DNA of 64,000 nt from DATAAP01 sp041690495 (GCA_041690495.1 JAWLHE010000004.1:124001-188000); one strand, 5' to 3'. Counted from the stretch's first letter, positions 1-8,491 are shown. Translations and numbers: made by a program. Notes: a model not told the origin generated them from the sequence alone.

Positions 1-363
1 GGCGTGCCGTTCGTCGGCCTGCCCGGCAACCCGGTGGCGATGATGGTCACCTTTCTGCGATTCGCCCGCCCGCTCCTGCTCGGCCTCGGCGGCGCGAACG
101 AGACCGAACGCGAGCCGCATCTGTTCCGTGTCCGCGCGGCTTTCGAAATAAGGAAGAAGCACGGCCGCCGCGAATGGATCCGCGCGCGCCTCGAAACCGG
201 CGCCGACGGCGTGCCGGTCGCGGTCAAGTACCCGCGCGACGGTGCCGGCATCCTGACATCGCTGGTCGAATCCGACGGGCTGATCGAGCTGCCAGAGGAG
301 TTGACGCACGCGCCCGCAGACACGATGGTCGACTTCCTGCCGTTCAGCGAGGTCGCGGCATGA
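1..363 (+). CDS. moeA: Molybdopterin molybdenumtransferase MoeA, C-terminal part (5' end outside window)
   Basis: This is the last 120 codons of MoeA, the enzyme that inserts molybdate into adenylylated molybdopterin to form Mo-cofactor in the cytoplasm. The frame is open from the first base. The motif GLPGNPVAMMVTF near the start is the family signature that closes the catalytic domain, and the rest is the C-terminal beta-barrel domain (domain IV). The stop codon overlaps the moaD start (ATGA), so the two genes are translationally coupled in a molybdenum cofactor operon. The catalytic N-terminal domains lie upstream of the window. Confidence 0.93.
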   Translation, partial: GVPFVGLPGNPVAMMVTFLRFARPLLLGLGGANETEREPHLFRVRAAFEIRKKHGRREWIRARLETGADGVPVAVKYPRDGAGILTSLVESDGLIELPEELTHAPADTMVDFLPFSEVAA

Positions 364-611
364 AACTGGTCTATTTCGCGTGGCTGCGCACGCGTATCGG
401 CAAGGGCGAGGAAGTCCTGACGCCGCCGATCGAAGTGCGCACCGTGCGCGCCCTGCTCGACTGGCTCAAGGACCGGTCGCCCGGCCATGCCGAGGCGCTC
501 AAGAATCTCGATGTCGTCCGCGTCGCCGTGAACCACGAGCACGTCCAGCTCGACGCGCCCGTCGGCCCGAACGACGAGGTTGCCCTGTTCCCGCCGGTGA
601 CGGGAGGGTGA
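360..611 (+). CDS. moaD: Molybdopterin synthase small subunit MoaD
   Basis: This 83-residue ubiquitin-fold protein ends in the diagnostic Gly-Gly (PPVTGG). In the family this terminus is adenylylated and converted to a thiocarboxylate, which donates sulfur to precursor Z in the MoaD/MoaE complex. The start ATG at 360 overlaps the moeA stop. The length matches MoaD proteins. A longer reading of the same frame starting at 174 lies inside moeA and is not used. moaE follows after a 192-base gap that is mostly a palindromic repeat. Confidence 0.95.
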   Translation: MKLVYFAWLRTRIGKGEEVLTPPIEVRTVRALLDWLKDRSPGHAEALKNLDVVRVAVNHEHVQLDAPVGPNDEVALFPPVTGG

Positions 612-639
612 TGTCGTGCTACACCATCCACACTTGTCG

Positions 640-771
640 CCTCATCCTGAGGAGCGATTTCGCTTCGGGCGAAATCGCGTCTCGAAGGATGGACGAGTGG
701 CACGATCTTTCTTGCGGCCCATCCTTCGAGACGCCGTTCGCCTTATCGGCGAACGGCTCCTCAGGATGAGG
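640..771. repeat. Palindromic intergenic repeat (type B) between moaD and moaE
   Basis: Two outer arms, CCTCATCCTGAGGAGC at 640-655 and its reverse complement ending at 771, enclose inner arms of the form GTCTCGAAGGATGG / CCATCCTTCGAGAC. Each half also contains a smaller hairpin (GATTTCGC/GCGAAATC and CCGTTCGCC/GGCGAACGG). The whole unit would fold as a long hairpin in RNA. It lies inside the moa operon, so it should be co-transcribed. Similar palindromes are common between genes in Rhizobiales-like genomes; that is recalled knowledge, not a search. Confidence 0.85.
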
Positions 772-803
772 ATGGTTCCTGTTGCGCGAGCGCAGGTCCA
801 TCC

Positions 804-1256
804 ATGATCCGCGTCCAGCGCGAGGATTTCGATTCCGGCGCCGAAATGATGGCGCTCACCGCCGGGCGCCACGACATCGGCGGCGTGGTCTCGTTCGTCG
901 GCCTCGTCCGCGACATGGCAGGCGGCGCGAAGATCGGCGCGATGACGCTCGAGCACTATCCCGGCATGACCGAAAAGCAGCTCGGCGCGATCGAGGCCGA
1001 AGCGAACAAGCGCTGGCCGCTCTCGGCGTGCCTCATCATTCACCGATACGGCAAGCTCGAGCCCGGCGACCGCATCGTCCTGGTGATCACGGCCTCGCCG
1101 CACCGCGACGCGGCGTTCGACGCGTGCCGTTTCCTGATCGACTGGCTCAAGACCAAGGCGCCGTTCTGGAAGCTCGAAGACACCGAGCACGGCGCCAAAT
1201 GGGTCGACGCCGACGCCAAGGACGCCGACGCCGCCGCGCGCTGGGTGGAGAAGTAG
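804..1256 (+). CDS. moaE: Molybdopterin synthase catalytic subunit MoaE
   Basis: This 150-residue protein is the large subunit of molybdopterin synthase. It binds the MoaD C-terminus and transfers two sulfurs to cyclic pyranopterin monophosphate. Family motifs are GGVVSFVGLVRD (about residues 26-37), LEHYPGMTEKQL, IIHRYGKLEPGD, and HRDAAFDACRFLIDWLKTKAPFWK, whose lysines correspond to the active-site Lys region. The length is normal. It stands 192 bases after moaD, separated by repeat B, so the two halves of one enzyme are spaced unusually far apart. Confidence 0.95.
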   Translation: MIRVQREDFDSGAEMMALTAGRHDIGGVVSFVGLVRDMAGGAKIGAMTLEHYPGMTEKQLGAIEAEANKRWPLSACLIIHRYGKLEPGDRIVLVITASPHRDAAFDACRFLIDWLKTKAPFWKLEDTEHGAKWVDADAKDADAAARWVEK

Positions 1257-1269
1257 TTCAGCATTTCTG

Positions 1270-1384
1270 CGACATCGCGGGCTTGACCCGCGGATCCATT
1301 TCTCAGCGTACCGATCGTACACGTAGTGCACGCGCCGGTGCTGCTGCCGGATGGACCCGCGGATCAAGTCCACGGGTGACGCAT
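1270..1384. repeat. Palindromic intergenic repeat (type A, copy 1)
   Basis: The left arm reads GCGGGCTTGACCCGCGGATC and the right arm is close to its reverse complement (GGATCAAGTCCACGGGTGAC). A less conserved loop of about 60 bases lies between them. The element sits between the convergent moaE and ilvE genes and could end transcription from both sides. Related copies lie at 20311-20386, 31153-31240 and 33101-33178. Confidence 0.85.
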
Positions 1385-1409
1385 CAAAGAATGCGCGACG
1401 CGCAGTCGC

Positions 1410-2309
1410 TCACGCCGCCTTCGCGGGCGGCGTCCGCACCAGCTTCGAATAATCGTCCATCAGGTTCTTGGTGATGTCGCCGGGCTTGAACTTGTACTGG
1501 GCGATCTCGCCCACCGGCGTCACTTCGGCTGCGGTGCCTGTCAGGAACACTTCCTGCGCCTTGCCGAGCTCGTCGGGCATGATCGCGCGCTCGTGGATGC
1601 GGTACTGGCGCTGGCGCGCGAGGTCCATGACCGTGCGGCGGGTGATGCCGTCGAGGAAGCAGTCGGGCTTCGGCGTGTGGATCTCGCCGTTGATGACCAG
1701 GAAGATGTTGGCGCCGGTTGCCTCGGCGATCTGGCCGCGCCAGTCGAGCATCAGCGCGTCCTGGCAGCCCTGCGCCTCGGCCGCGTGCTTCGACATGGTG
1801 CAGATCATGTACAGCCCGGTCGCCTTCGCCGCGGTCGGCGCCGTATTCGGCGCCGGACGCCGCCAGTCGGCGATGGTCAGGCGAATACCCTTCTCGCGCA
1901 GCTCCGGCGAGAAGTAGGACGGCCACGGCCACACGCAGACCGCGGTGTTGATCCTGGTCGCCTGCGCCGACACGCCCATCATCTCCGAGCCGCGCCAGGC
2001 GATCGGCCGCACATAGCAGTCGGTCAGGTTGTTGGCCTTCATCGTCTCGATCTTGGCCTGATCGAGCTGTGCCGCCGTGTAGGGCACGTCGAAGCCGAGA
2101 ATCTTGCCGGAGTTGATCAGCCGCTCGCTGTGCTCGCGCGACTTGAAGACGTGGCCGTTATAGGCACGCTCGCCCTCGAACACCGCGCTGGCGTAGTGCA
2201 GCGCATGGGTCAGGACATGGACCTTCGCCTCGCGCCAGGGGACCAGCTTGCCGTTCAGCCAGATGAATCCGTCGCGGTCGTCGAAGGGGATGATTTGCGG
2301 AGCAGCCAT
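1410..2309 (-). CDS. ilvE: Branched-chain amino acid aminotransferase
   Basis: This 299-residue fold-type IV PLP enzyme transfers the amino group between glutamate and the 2-keto acids of valine, leucine and isoleucine. The PLP lysine is expected at Lys162 in the motif AAKATGLY. Other family marks are FEGERAY near residue 45, the substrate-side RPIAWRG near 101, and the cofactor-binding stretch EATGANIFLV. The length matches the class. It is transcribed away from the MarR regulator, so its promoter lies in 2310-2393. It ends facing moaE, with repeat A copy 1 between them. Confidence 0.93.
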   Translation of the reverse strand: MAAPQIIPFDDRDGFIWLNGKLVPWREAKVHVLTHALHYASAVFEGERAYNGHVFKSREHSERLINSGKILGFDVPYTAAQLDQAKIETMKANNLTDCYVRPIAWRGSEMMGVSAQATRINTAVCVWPWPSYFSPELREKGIRLTIADWRRPAPNTAPTAAKATGLYMICTMSKHAAEAQGCQDALMLDWRGQIAEATGANIFLVINGEIHTPKPDCFLDGITRRTVMDLARQRQYRIHERAIMPDELGKAQEVFLTGTAAEVTPVGEIAQYKFKPGDITKNLMDDYSKLVRTPPAKAA

Positions 2310-2393
2310 CGGTTCTTTCCTTGCGTTAACCAGCCTGGAGGCGAAGTTCCGTTGCGCAGAATGTCTGCCAGAAGAAACACACCAGCCATTTTA

Positions 2394-2455
2394 TGTCAAC
2401 AAAGCTGACGTATACCCCGGTTGCGGAAATCGCATATATGTCAGAGGGACTGACA
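2394..2455. promoter_or_regulatory. Two TGTCA-N7-TGACR dyads in the ilvE-marR intergenic region
   Basis: TGTCA-N7-TGACG occurs at 2394-2410 and TGTCA-N7-TGACA at 2439-2455. The same arms and spacing recur with a 45-base offset. They lie just upstream of the preferred start of the MarR gene (2480) and in the divergent promoter region shared with ilvE. Twofold symmetric sites suit a dimeric winged-helix regulator such as the adjacent MarR protein. The regulator assignment is inference. Confidence 0.6.
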
Positions 2456-2479
2456 CACCAGACGTTACCTCGCTCCACC

Positions 2480-2986
2480 ATGGCTGACCTCAAACCCGGC
2501 GTCCACCAGCTGTTTCTGCGCGACGAGGAGCTGCGCCAGGGCATCGAGCTCCTGTTCTATGCCTATCGCGACTTCACCGCCGGCCCCGACGCGATCCTCG
2601 CGAAGCTCGGCTTCGGCCGCGCCCACCACCGCGTCATCTACTTCGTCGGCCGCTATCCCGGCATAAAGGTCGGCGAGCTGCTGGCGATTTTGCGCATCAC
2701 CAAGCAGAGCCTGAGCCGGGTGCTCGGCCAGCTCGTGCGCGAGGGCTACATCACGCACAAGCCCGGCCCGACCGACCGCCGCGAGCGCCGCCTCGAGCTG
2801 ACGGCCGCGGGCATCGATCTCGAGCGCCAGCTTACCGAGACCCAGCGCGCGCGCGTCGCCGCCGCCTATCGCGCCGCCGGTGCCGGCGCGGTCGAGGGCT
2901 ACAAGCGCGTGCTGCTCGGCCTGATCGACGAGACCGACCGGACGCGTTTCATCGGCGCGGTGGCGCCGCTGGCGCGCGGGCGATGA
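2480..2986 (+). CDS. MarR family transcriptional regulator (PetP-like)
   Basis: This 168-residue winged-helix regulator has its DNA-binding domain at about residues 45-115. The recognition helix is around KQSLSRVLGQLVREGYI and the basic wing is TDRRERRLELT. The frame is open back to an ATG at 2393, but that extension runs through two symmetric operator-like sites, so ATG 2480 (MADLKPGV) is preferred; ATG 2438 is a further option. It overlaps the response regulator by ATGA. A MarR protein fused by operon to an OmpR-type regulator resembles the alphaproteobacterial petP-petR pair. The assignment to PetP is by context and size only. Confidence 0.85.
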   Translation: MADLKPGVHQLFLRDEELRQGIELLFYAYRDFTAGPDAILAKLGFGRAHHRVIYFVGRYPGIKVGELLAILRITKQSLSRVLGQLVREGYITHKPGPTDRRERRLELTAAGIDLERQLTETQRARVAAAYRAAGAGAVEGYKRVLLGLIDETDRTRFIGAVAPLARGR

Positions 2987-3669
2987 ACGACGAGACGGCG
3001 CATATCCTGGTCGTCGATGACGACGCGCGGCTGCGCGACCTGCTGCGTCAGTTCCTGTCAGGCAACGGCTTTCGCGTGACGACGGCGAAGGACGCCGCCG
3101 ATGCGCTCGGCAAGATCGAGGCGATCGCCTTCGACCTGCTCGTGCTCGACGTGATGATGCCCGGCGAGAGCGGCATCGAGCTCACGAAGCGGCTGCGCGC
3201 CTCGAGCGAGGTGCCGATCCTGTTGCTGACCGCGATGGGCGAGCCGCCCGAGCGCATCGCCGGGCTGGCGAGCGGCGCCGACGACTACATCGTCAAGCCG
3301 TTCGAGCCCGACGAACTGCTGTTGCGGGTGCGCGCGGTGCTTCGCCGCGCGCCGCGCGTGCCCGCCGAAGCCGTCGAGGCCGTCCGCTTCGGCGAGTTCC
3401 GCTTCGATTTCGATCGCGAGGAGTTGCGTCGCGGCGACGCGCTGATCCACCTGACCTCCGCCGAATCGTCGCTCCTCAAGGTGCTGGCGCAGCATGCCGG
3501 CGCCGCGGTCAAGCGGGTGGACCTGCTGCGCCTGTCGCGCATCTCGGGCGGCGAGCGCACGGTGGACGTGCAGGTCACGCGCCTGCGTCGCAAGATCGAG
3601 GACGACCCCAGGCTGCCGCGCTTCATCCAGACCGCGCGCGGGGCCGGCTACCTGTTGCGGACCGATTAG
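2983..3669 (+). CDS. OmpR-family DNA-binding response regulator (PetR-like)
   Basis: This 228-residue protein has a receiver domain (about residues 7-120) and an OmpR/PhoB winged-helix domain (about 130-226). The acidic pocket is VDDD at 11-14, the phospho-acceptor is Asp56 in LVLDVMMPG, the switch Thr is Thr83, and Lys105 lies in YIVKPFEP. The C-terminus has the transactivation-loop and wing pattern GGERTVDVQVTRLRRKIE. It is translated from an ATGA overlap with the MarR gene and followed 14 bases later by its likely partner kinase. Confidence 0.93.
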   Translation: MNDETAHILVVDDDARLRDLLRQFLSGNGFRVTTAKDAADALGKIEAIAFDLLVLDVMMPGESGIELTKRLRASSEVPILLLTAMGEPPERIAGLASGADDYIVKPFEPDELLLRVRAVLRRAPRVPAEAVEAVRFGEFRFDFDREELRRGDALIHLTSAESSLLKVLAQHAGAAVKRVDLLRLSRISGGERTVDVQVTRLRRKIEDDPRLPRFIQTARGAGYLLRTD

Positions 3670-3683
3670 GGTACGGTGGGCGG

Positions 3684-4994
3684 GTGCTGAAACGCTACAT
3701 GCCTCGCAGCCTGTTCGGGCGCGCCCTGGTCATCATCGTGACGCCGGTGGTGCTGGTGCAGCTCGTCGCCGCGTTCGTTTTCTACGACCGTGTCTGGGAG
3801 ACGGTGACGCGGCGCCTTGCCGCCGGCCTCGCCGGCGATGTCGGCGTGATCGTTCAGTTCTTCAGCCGCTTCCCCGAGGCCGAGGACCGCGAGTGGATGT
3901 TCGACGTGCAGCCGCTCGCGACCGGCCTGGTGGCGACGTTCGAGCCCGGCACGATCCTGCAGCAGACCGGCCCGGAACGCGGCTCCGGGCTGCTCGAGCG
4001 CGTGCTGGTGCACCAGATCAACGAGCGCGTCCGTCGCCCCTTCCTGCTCGATGTCTGGACGCATGACCGCGAGGTGTGGATCGACGTGCAGCTGCCGGAC
4101 GGGGTGCTCAAGGTGCGCGCCCAGCGCGAGCGCGTGTTCACCTCCACAGTCTACATCTTCCTGATGTGGATGGTCGGCTCGTCCCTGATTTTCCTCGCGA
4201 TCGCCTCCGTGTTCATGCGCAACCAGGTTCGTCCGATCCGCCGCCTCGCCGACGTCGCCGAGGAATTCGGCAAGGGCCGCGACGTTTCCGACTTCCGGCC
4301 CGCCGGCGCCGCCGAGGTGCGCCAGGCCGCGGCCGCATTCATCGTCATGCGCGAACGCATCACCCGCCACCTGCAGCAGCGCACCGAGATGCTGGCCGGC
4401 ATCAGCCACGACCTGCGCACGCCACTGACGCGCATGAAGCTCGAGCTCGCCATGCTCGGCGACAGCAATCCGTCGGTCGCCGGGCTCAAGACCGACGTCT
4501 CCGACATGGAGCGCATGGTCGACTCCTATCTCGCCTTCGTGCGCGGCGAGGGCGAGGAAGCGCCCGAGCCGGTCGACCTCGGCCGGCTGATCGGCGATCT
4601 CGCCAGCATCCGGCGCCGCGAGGGCCATGCGGTCGAGGTGGAGACCGATGGCGACCTCACCGTCTCGCTGCGGCCGCAGGCAGCCAAGCGATGCTTCGAC
4701 AACCTGATCGCCAACGCCATCCGCCACGGCACCAAGGTCGAGGTGCACGCGGCGCGGCGCGGCCGCTCGCTCGAGGTGACGGTCGACGACAACGGCCCGG
4801 GTATTCCGCCGAACGCCCGCGAGGACGTTTTCAAGCCGTTCTACCGCATCGACCCTTCGCGCAACGTCGCGACCGGCGGCGTCGGGCTGGGCCTCACCAT
4901 CGCCCGCGACTTCGTGCGCGGGCATGGCGGCGAGATCACGCTGTCGGACTCGCCCCTGAACGGCCTGCGCGTCCGCATCAAGCTGCCGGTATAG
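3684..4994 (+). CDS. EnvZ-like membrane sensor histidine kinase
   Basis: This 436-residue inner-membrane kinase has transmembrane segments at about 13-35 and 155-177 around a periplasmic sensor of about 120 residues. A HAMP linker follows, then the HisKA motif SHDLRTPLTRMKLELAM with phospho-acceptor His242. The ATPase domain shows the N box (CFDNLIANAIRHG), G1 (VDDNGPGIP) and G2 (GGVGLGLTIARDF). It probably phosphorylates the OmpR-type regulator encoded just upstream. The signal is unknown. Confidence 0.93.
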   Translation: MLKRYMPRSLFGRALVIIVTPVVLVQLVAAFVFYDRVWETVTRRLAAGLAGDVGVIVQFFSRFPEAEDREWMFDVQPLATGLVATFEPGTILQQTGPERGSGLLERVLVHQINERVRRPFLLDVWTHDREVWIDVQLPDGVLKVRAQRERVFTSTVYIFLMWMVGSSLIFLAIASVFMRNQVRPIRRLADVAEEFGKGRDVSDFRPAGAAEVRQAAAAFIVMRERITRHLQQRTEMLAGISHDLRTPLTRMKLELAMLGDSNPSVAGLKTDVSDMERMVDSYLAFVRGEGEEAPEPVDLGRLIGDLASIRRREGHAVEVETDGDLTVSLRPQAAKRCFDNLIANAIRHGTKVEVHAARRGRSLEVTVDDNGPGIPPNAREDVFKPFYRIDPSRNVATGGVGLGLTIARDFVRGHGGEITLSDSPLNGLRVRIKLPV

Positions 4995-5303
4995 GGTCGC
5001 GGCGACCGACGCCCTGATACGTTCACGCGACCGCGAAATAGCTCAGAACGGCTTTCCGCTGTCTGGAATGTCGAGCTTGGCCACTATCTGGAATGTCGAG
5101 CTTAAACCGGCACGAACCCACCCGAACCCTGGCGTCGCCTGTCGAGCCGGCCCCATCCGGTCGCACCGCCGCCCTTGCGCCGCTTCCCGACCACCCGGCG
5201 CGGCGCACCTCACTGAAGTCAAGCCATTCCAGTCGCTGCAGTCGCAGGCGCGCGAGACGGCGACGATTCCGCCGTGTTATACTAAATTGAATAACGTAAT
5301 CCG
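4995..5303. other. Intergenic region with a 17-base direct repeat and an AT-rich promoter-like stretch
   Basis: No convincing gene lies here. The sequence TCTGGAATGTCGAGCTT occurs twice, at 5062-5078 and 5087-5103, with a 25-base period. The region ends in an AT-rich stretch with a -10-like TATACT at 5278-5283, unusual in this GC-rich window and a possible promoter for the chemotaxis-type fusion gene. Short frames in this region carry no recognisable motif. Confidence 0.6.
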
Positions 5304-5434
5304 GTGAAAGCGCCGGACATCTTGCCATCCCCCCAAATCGGAGCCGATCCATACCGGAAAGCCCCCGCGTTCCCATCGTCGGTATCGGCGCGTCGGCCGG
5401 CGGTGTCGAAGCGCTCGAGGAGCTCTTTCGCACG
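5304..5434 (+). other. Upstream coding for the CheB N-terminus, apparently frame-disrupted
   Basis: In the frame of the large gene at 5435, the bases just upstream encode PIVGIGASAGGVEALEELFR. This is the conserved start of CheB domains and includes the nucleophile serine. That frame is open only from 5300 and has no ATG, GTG or TTG before 5435. A GTG at 5304 opens a different frame (KAPDILPSPQIG). One additional C in the C6 run at 5329-5334 would join that GTG to the CheB frame. Either a base is missing here or translation begins in an unusual way. Confidence 0.7.
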
Positions 5435-8400
5435 ATGCCGGCCGACGTCGGGTTGGCCTATGTCGTCGTGACCCATCTCGGCCCGGGTCACACCAGCATG
5501 CTGCCGGAAATCATCGACCGCCAAACCGCCATGCCGGTCGCGCACTTGCGTGACGATGACGAAGTCGCCGCGAACCGCGTCTACGTGCTGCCTCCCGACA
5601 CGACCGTAACGACGGAGAATGGGCGCCTTCGCCTGCATCGCACGAGCGCGGCGCAACGCGAGTACAACCCGATCGACATATTCTTCGCCTCGCTCGCCGA
5701 GGATCGGGGCGAGCGGGCCGTCGGGATCGTCCTTTCCGGCAGCGGCCGCGACGGGACACTCGGCATCAAGATGATCAAGGAACATGGGGGACTCACCATC
5801 GCCCAGGGGAGTGACGGCTCGCATCCGCGCTACCCCAGCATGCCCGAGAGCGCCATCGCCTCCGGCCTCGTCGATCTCGTCGTTCCGGTCGAACATATAC
5901 CCGCCAAGCTCGCAAACTTCGCGCGCAACCTGGACGACCTGGCCGAGATTCTTTCCGAGAGCGACCGCCAGGCCGAGCGGGTCACGACGGCGCGCCTGAC
6001 GGTCTGCCAGATCCTGCGCAATGAGACCGGGCACGATTTCAGCGGCTACAAACCCGCAACCGTGCTGCGCCGGATTCACCGCCGCATGGAGGTGCTCCAG
6101 CTCGATACGATCGAGAGCTATATCGAGCGGCTGCGTCGGGACCGTGACGAGGTGGTCAGGCTGTTTCAGGATGTCCTCATCGGCGTGACCCGATTTTTTC
6201 GCGACCAGCAGGCCTTCGAGGCTCTGCAGCGGATCATTCCGCGGCTCTTCGAGGGGCGCTCCGCCGATGAGCCGGTGCGCGTCTGGGTCGCGGGATGCTC
6301 GACCGGCGAAGAGGCGTACACGATCGCCCTTCTCCTGCGCGAGCACATGGAAACGCTTCGCGTCGCGCCGCGCGTTCAGATCTTCGCGACCGACATCGAT
6401 GAGTCGGCGCTCGAGATCGCGCGCAGCGGGCGCTATCCCGCCCCGCTTCTCCGCGATCTCTCGCCGGAGCGCCTCGCGCGCTTCTTCATCAAGGACGGCG
6501 AAAGCTACGTGACGACCAAGGCGCTGCGCGAACTGTGCGCCTTCTCGGCCCACAGCATCATCCGCGATCCGCCGTTCTCGCGCATCGACCTGATCTCCTG
6601 TCGGAACCTCCTCATCTATCTCGGCCCCGAGCTGCAGAAGCGCGTCCTGCCGTTATTCCACTACGCGCTGCGGCCGGGGGGCTTTCTGTTTCTCGGCACC
6701 TCCGAAACCGTCAGTCAGCATGCGGACCTGTTTGCCCCCGTGGACAAGGCGCAGCGCGTCTTCCAGAAGCGGGAATACGCGAGGATGCGTGTCCCTTTCA
6801 CGGTGCCGACGAACGTGCCGCGGCGTGTATCGGCAGCGGGAGGCACCACCGTAGCCCCGCAGGCCGGCGGACCGCCGCTGCGCGCCGCTGTGGAGGCGCG
6901 CGTGCTGGAGCGCTTCGCACCGGCGCATGTCCTGGTCAACCGGGAAGGAGAAGTCGTCCACTACTCGGCCGGCACCGGCAAGTATCTCGAACCGGCGGCA
7001 GGCGCTCCGAGTCGGCAGATCTTCGCGGCGGCGCGCCGCGGCCTCCGGTCGGAGCTGCGCTCCGCTCTCAACGAGTCGGTGCAAACCCGCCAGCGGACCG
7101 TGCGCGACAACGTGGTAGTCGAGGTCGACGACCGCTCGCAGCCGCTTCAGCTGGTGGTCGAGCCGTTCGAGAGCGCAGGCGGCGACGCGCTGTTCCTCAT
7201 GCTCTTCATCGATCGCGGTCCGCCGCTGAGTCCTGACGAGACGGCAGCAGCCAGGCGGAGTTCGGATGGCAACCGCACGGTCGAGCAGCTGGAGCGCGAG
7301 CTAAGCGAAACACGCGATCGGCTCCAGTCCACAATCGAGGCATACGAGACGTCGCTTGAGGAGTTGAAGTCGAGCCAGGAAGAAATGGTCTCGATGAACG
7401 AGGAGCTCCAGTCCACGAACGAGGAGATGGAGACGTCAAAGGAGGAACTGCAATCCATCAACGAGGAGCTCCAGACCGTCAATTCGGAGCTGAACCTCAA
7501 GGTCGACGCGCTGGACCGCGCCAACAACGACCTCAAGAACCTGTTCGAGAGTACGCAGATCGCGACGGTATTCCTCGACAATGAACTCGTGATCCGAAGC
7601 TTTACGCCGGCGATGACCGCCATCTTCAAGCTCATTCCGGGCGACAAGGGCCGGCCGCTGACCGATATCGCCGCGAATATCGACTACCCCGAGCTACGCC
7701 AGGACATCCAGGCCGTCTTCGACACCCACCAGCCGGTCGAACGCCGCTGCCAGTCGCAAGACGGCACCATCCACTACCTGGCACGCCTGCTGCCGTATCG
7801 CGGGGCGGAAGGCGCTCTGGACGGCGTCATCGTGACATTCATCGACGTGACCAAGGTGGTACGCGGCGAGGAATTCAAGACGCTGGCCGAGGAGCTCAAT
7901 CACCGCGTCCGCAACATGCTGACCGTGGTCGTTGGGCTCGCGCGCCTGACTTTGACGGACACACCCGACCCTAGAGCGGGAACGAAAATCTTCGTCTCGC
8001 GCCTTCATGCCATGGCCCGAGCCTACAATCTGCTCTCGAAGAAAGACTGGGGCGAGGTGGAACTGCACGACGTCGTGGACGTCGAGCTTTCCCCTTATGC
8101 TGACGCGGAACGGCCGCGCGTGATGATCGAAGGACCGACGATCCGGCTCACGCCAAAAGCGGCGCTGGCCGTTAATCTTGTCGTGCATGAACTGGTGACC
8201 AATGCGGCCAAGTACGGCGCGCTGTCGCAGGTCGGCGGCGACGTGCACGTCGCGTGGTCGGTGACCGATGAATCGGGATCCAAGCGCGTCGTTCTGGACT
8301 GGCGAGAGAGAAACGGAGCGCCCGTGGTAGCGCCCAAGCGGAAGGGCTTCGGTACGCAGCTGATCGAGCAGCAGGTCGGGCATGGCCTCGGCGGCAAGGT

Positions 8401-8491
8401 CGACATGACATATGCGCCTGACGGATTCCGGGCCAGGCTGGATTTTCCGTTGGGTCCAAAGACAGTCGTGTCGAAAGCGCGCGATTCATGA
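5435..8491 (+). CDS. CheB methylesterase - CheR methyltransferase - PAS - HWE histidine kinase fusion
   Basis: This protein has 1018 residues from the first in-frame ATG. In order: a CheB methylesterase-like domain (about 1-165, His in THLGPGH, Asp in SGSGRDGTLG), a CheR SAM-dependent methyltransferase (about 190-440, VWVAGCSTGEEAYTIA), and a linker. A long coiled coil rich in SINEELQTVNSEL-type heptads follows (about 615-690), then a PAS domain, then an HWE/HisKA_2 kinase (His in EELNHRVRNML, about residue 822; ATP-site VVHELVTNAAKYG). The CheB nucleophile serine is encoded upstream of this ATG, so the true protein is longer or the gene is damaged. A response regulator follows with ATGA overlap. 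It is likely a signalling hub outside classical chemotaxis, since no other che genes are nearby. Confidence 0.88.
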   Translation: MPADVGLAYVVVTHLGPGHTSMLPEIIDRQTAMPVAHLRDDDEVAANRVYVLPPDTTVTTENGRLRLHRTSAAQREYNPIDIFFASLAEDRGERAVGIVLSGSGRDGTLGIKMIKEHGGLTIAQGSDGSHPRYPSMPESAIASGLVDLVVPVEHIPAKLANFARNLDDLAEILSESDRQAERVTTARLTVCQILRNETGHDFSGYKPATVLRRIHRRMEVLQLDTIESYIERLRRDRDEVVRLFQDVLIGVTRFFRDQQAFEALQRIIPRLFEGRSADEPVRVWVAGCSTGEEAYTIALLLREHMETLRVAPRVQIFATDIDESALEIARSGRYPAPLLRDLSPERLARFFIKDGESYVTTKALRELCAFSAHSIIRDPPFSRIDLISCRNLLIYLGPELQKRVLPLFHYALRPGGFLFLGTSETVSQHADLFAPVDKAQRVFQKREYARMRVPFTVPTNVPRRVSAAGGTTVAPQAGGPPLRAAVEARVLERFAPAHVLVNREGEVVHYSAGTGKYLEPAAGAPSRQIFAAARRGLRSELRSALNESVQTRQRTVRDNVVVEVDDRSQPLQLVVEPFESAGGDALFLMLFIDRGPPLSPDETAAARRSSDGNRTVEQLERELSETRDRLQSTIEAYETSLEELKSSQEEMVSMNEELQSTNEEMETSKEELQSINEELQTVNSELNLKVDALDRANNDLKNLFESTQIATVFLDNELVIRSFTPAMTAIFKLIPGDKGRPLTDIAANIDYPELRQDIQAVFDTHQPVERRCQSQDGTIHYLARLLPYRGAEGALDGVIVTFIDVTKVVRGEEFKTLAEELNHRVRNMLTVVVGLARLTLTDTPDPRAGTKIFVSRLHAMARAYNLLSKKDWGEVELHDVVDVELSPYADAERPRVMIEGPTIRLTPKAALAVNLVVHELVTNAAKYGALSQVGGDVHVAWSVTDESGSKRVVLDWRERNGAPVVAPKRKGFGTQLIEQQVGHGLGGKVDMTYAPDGFRARLDFPLGPKTVVSKARDS

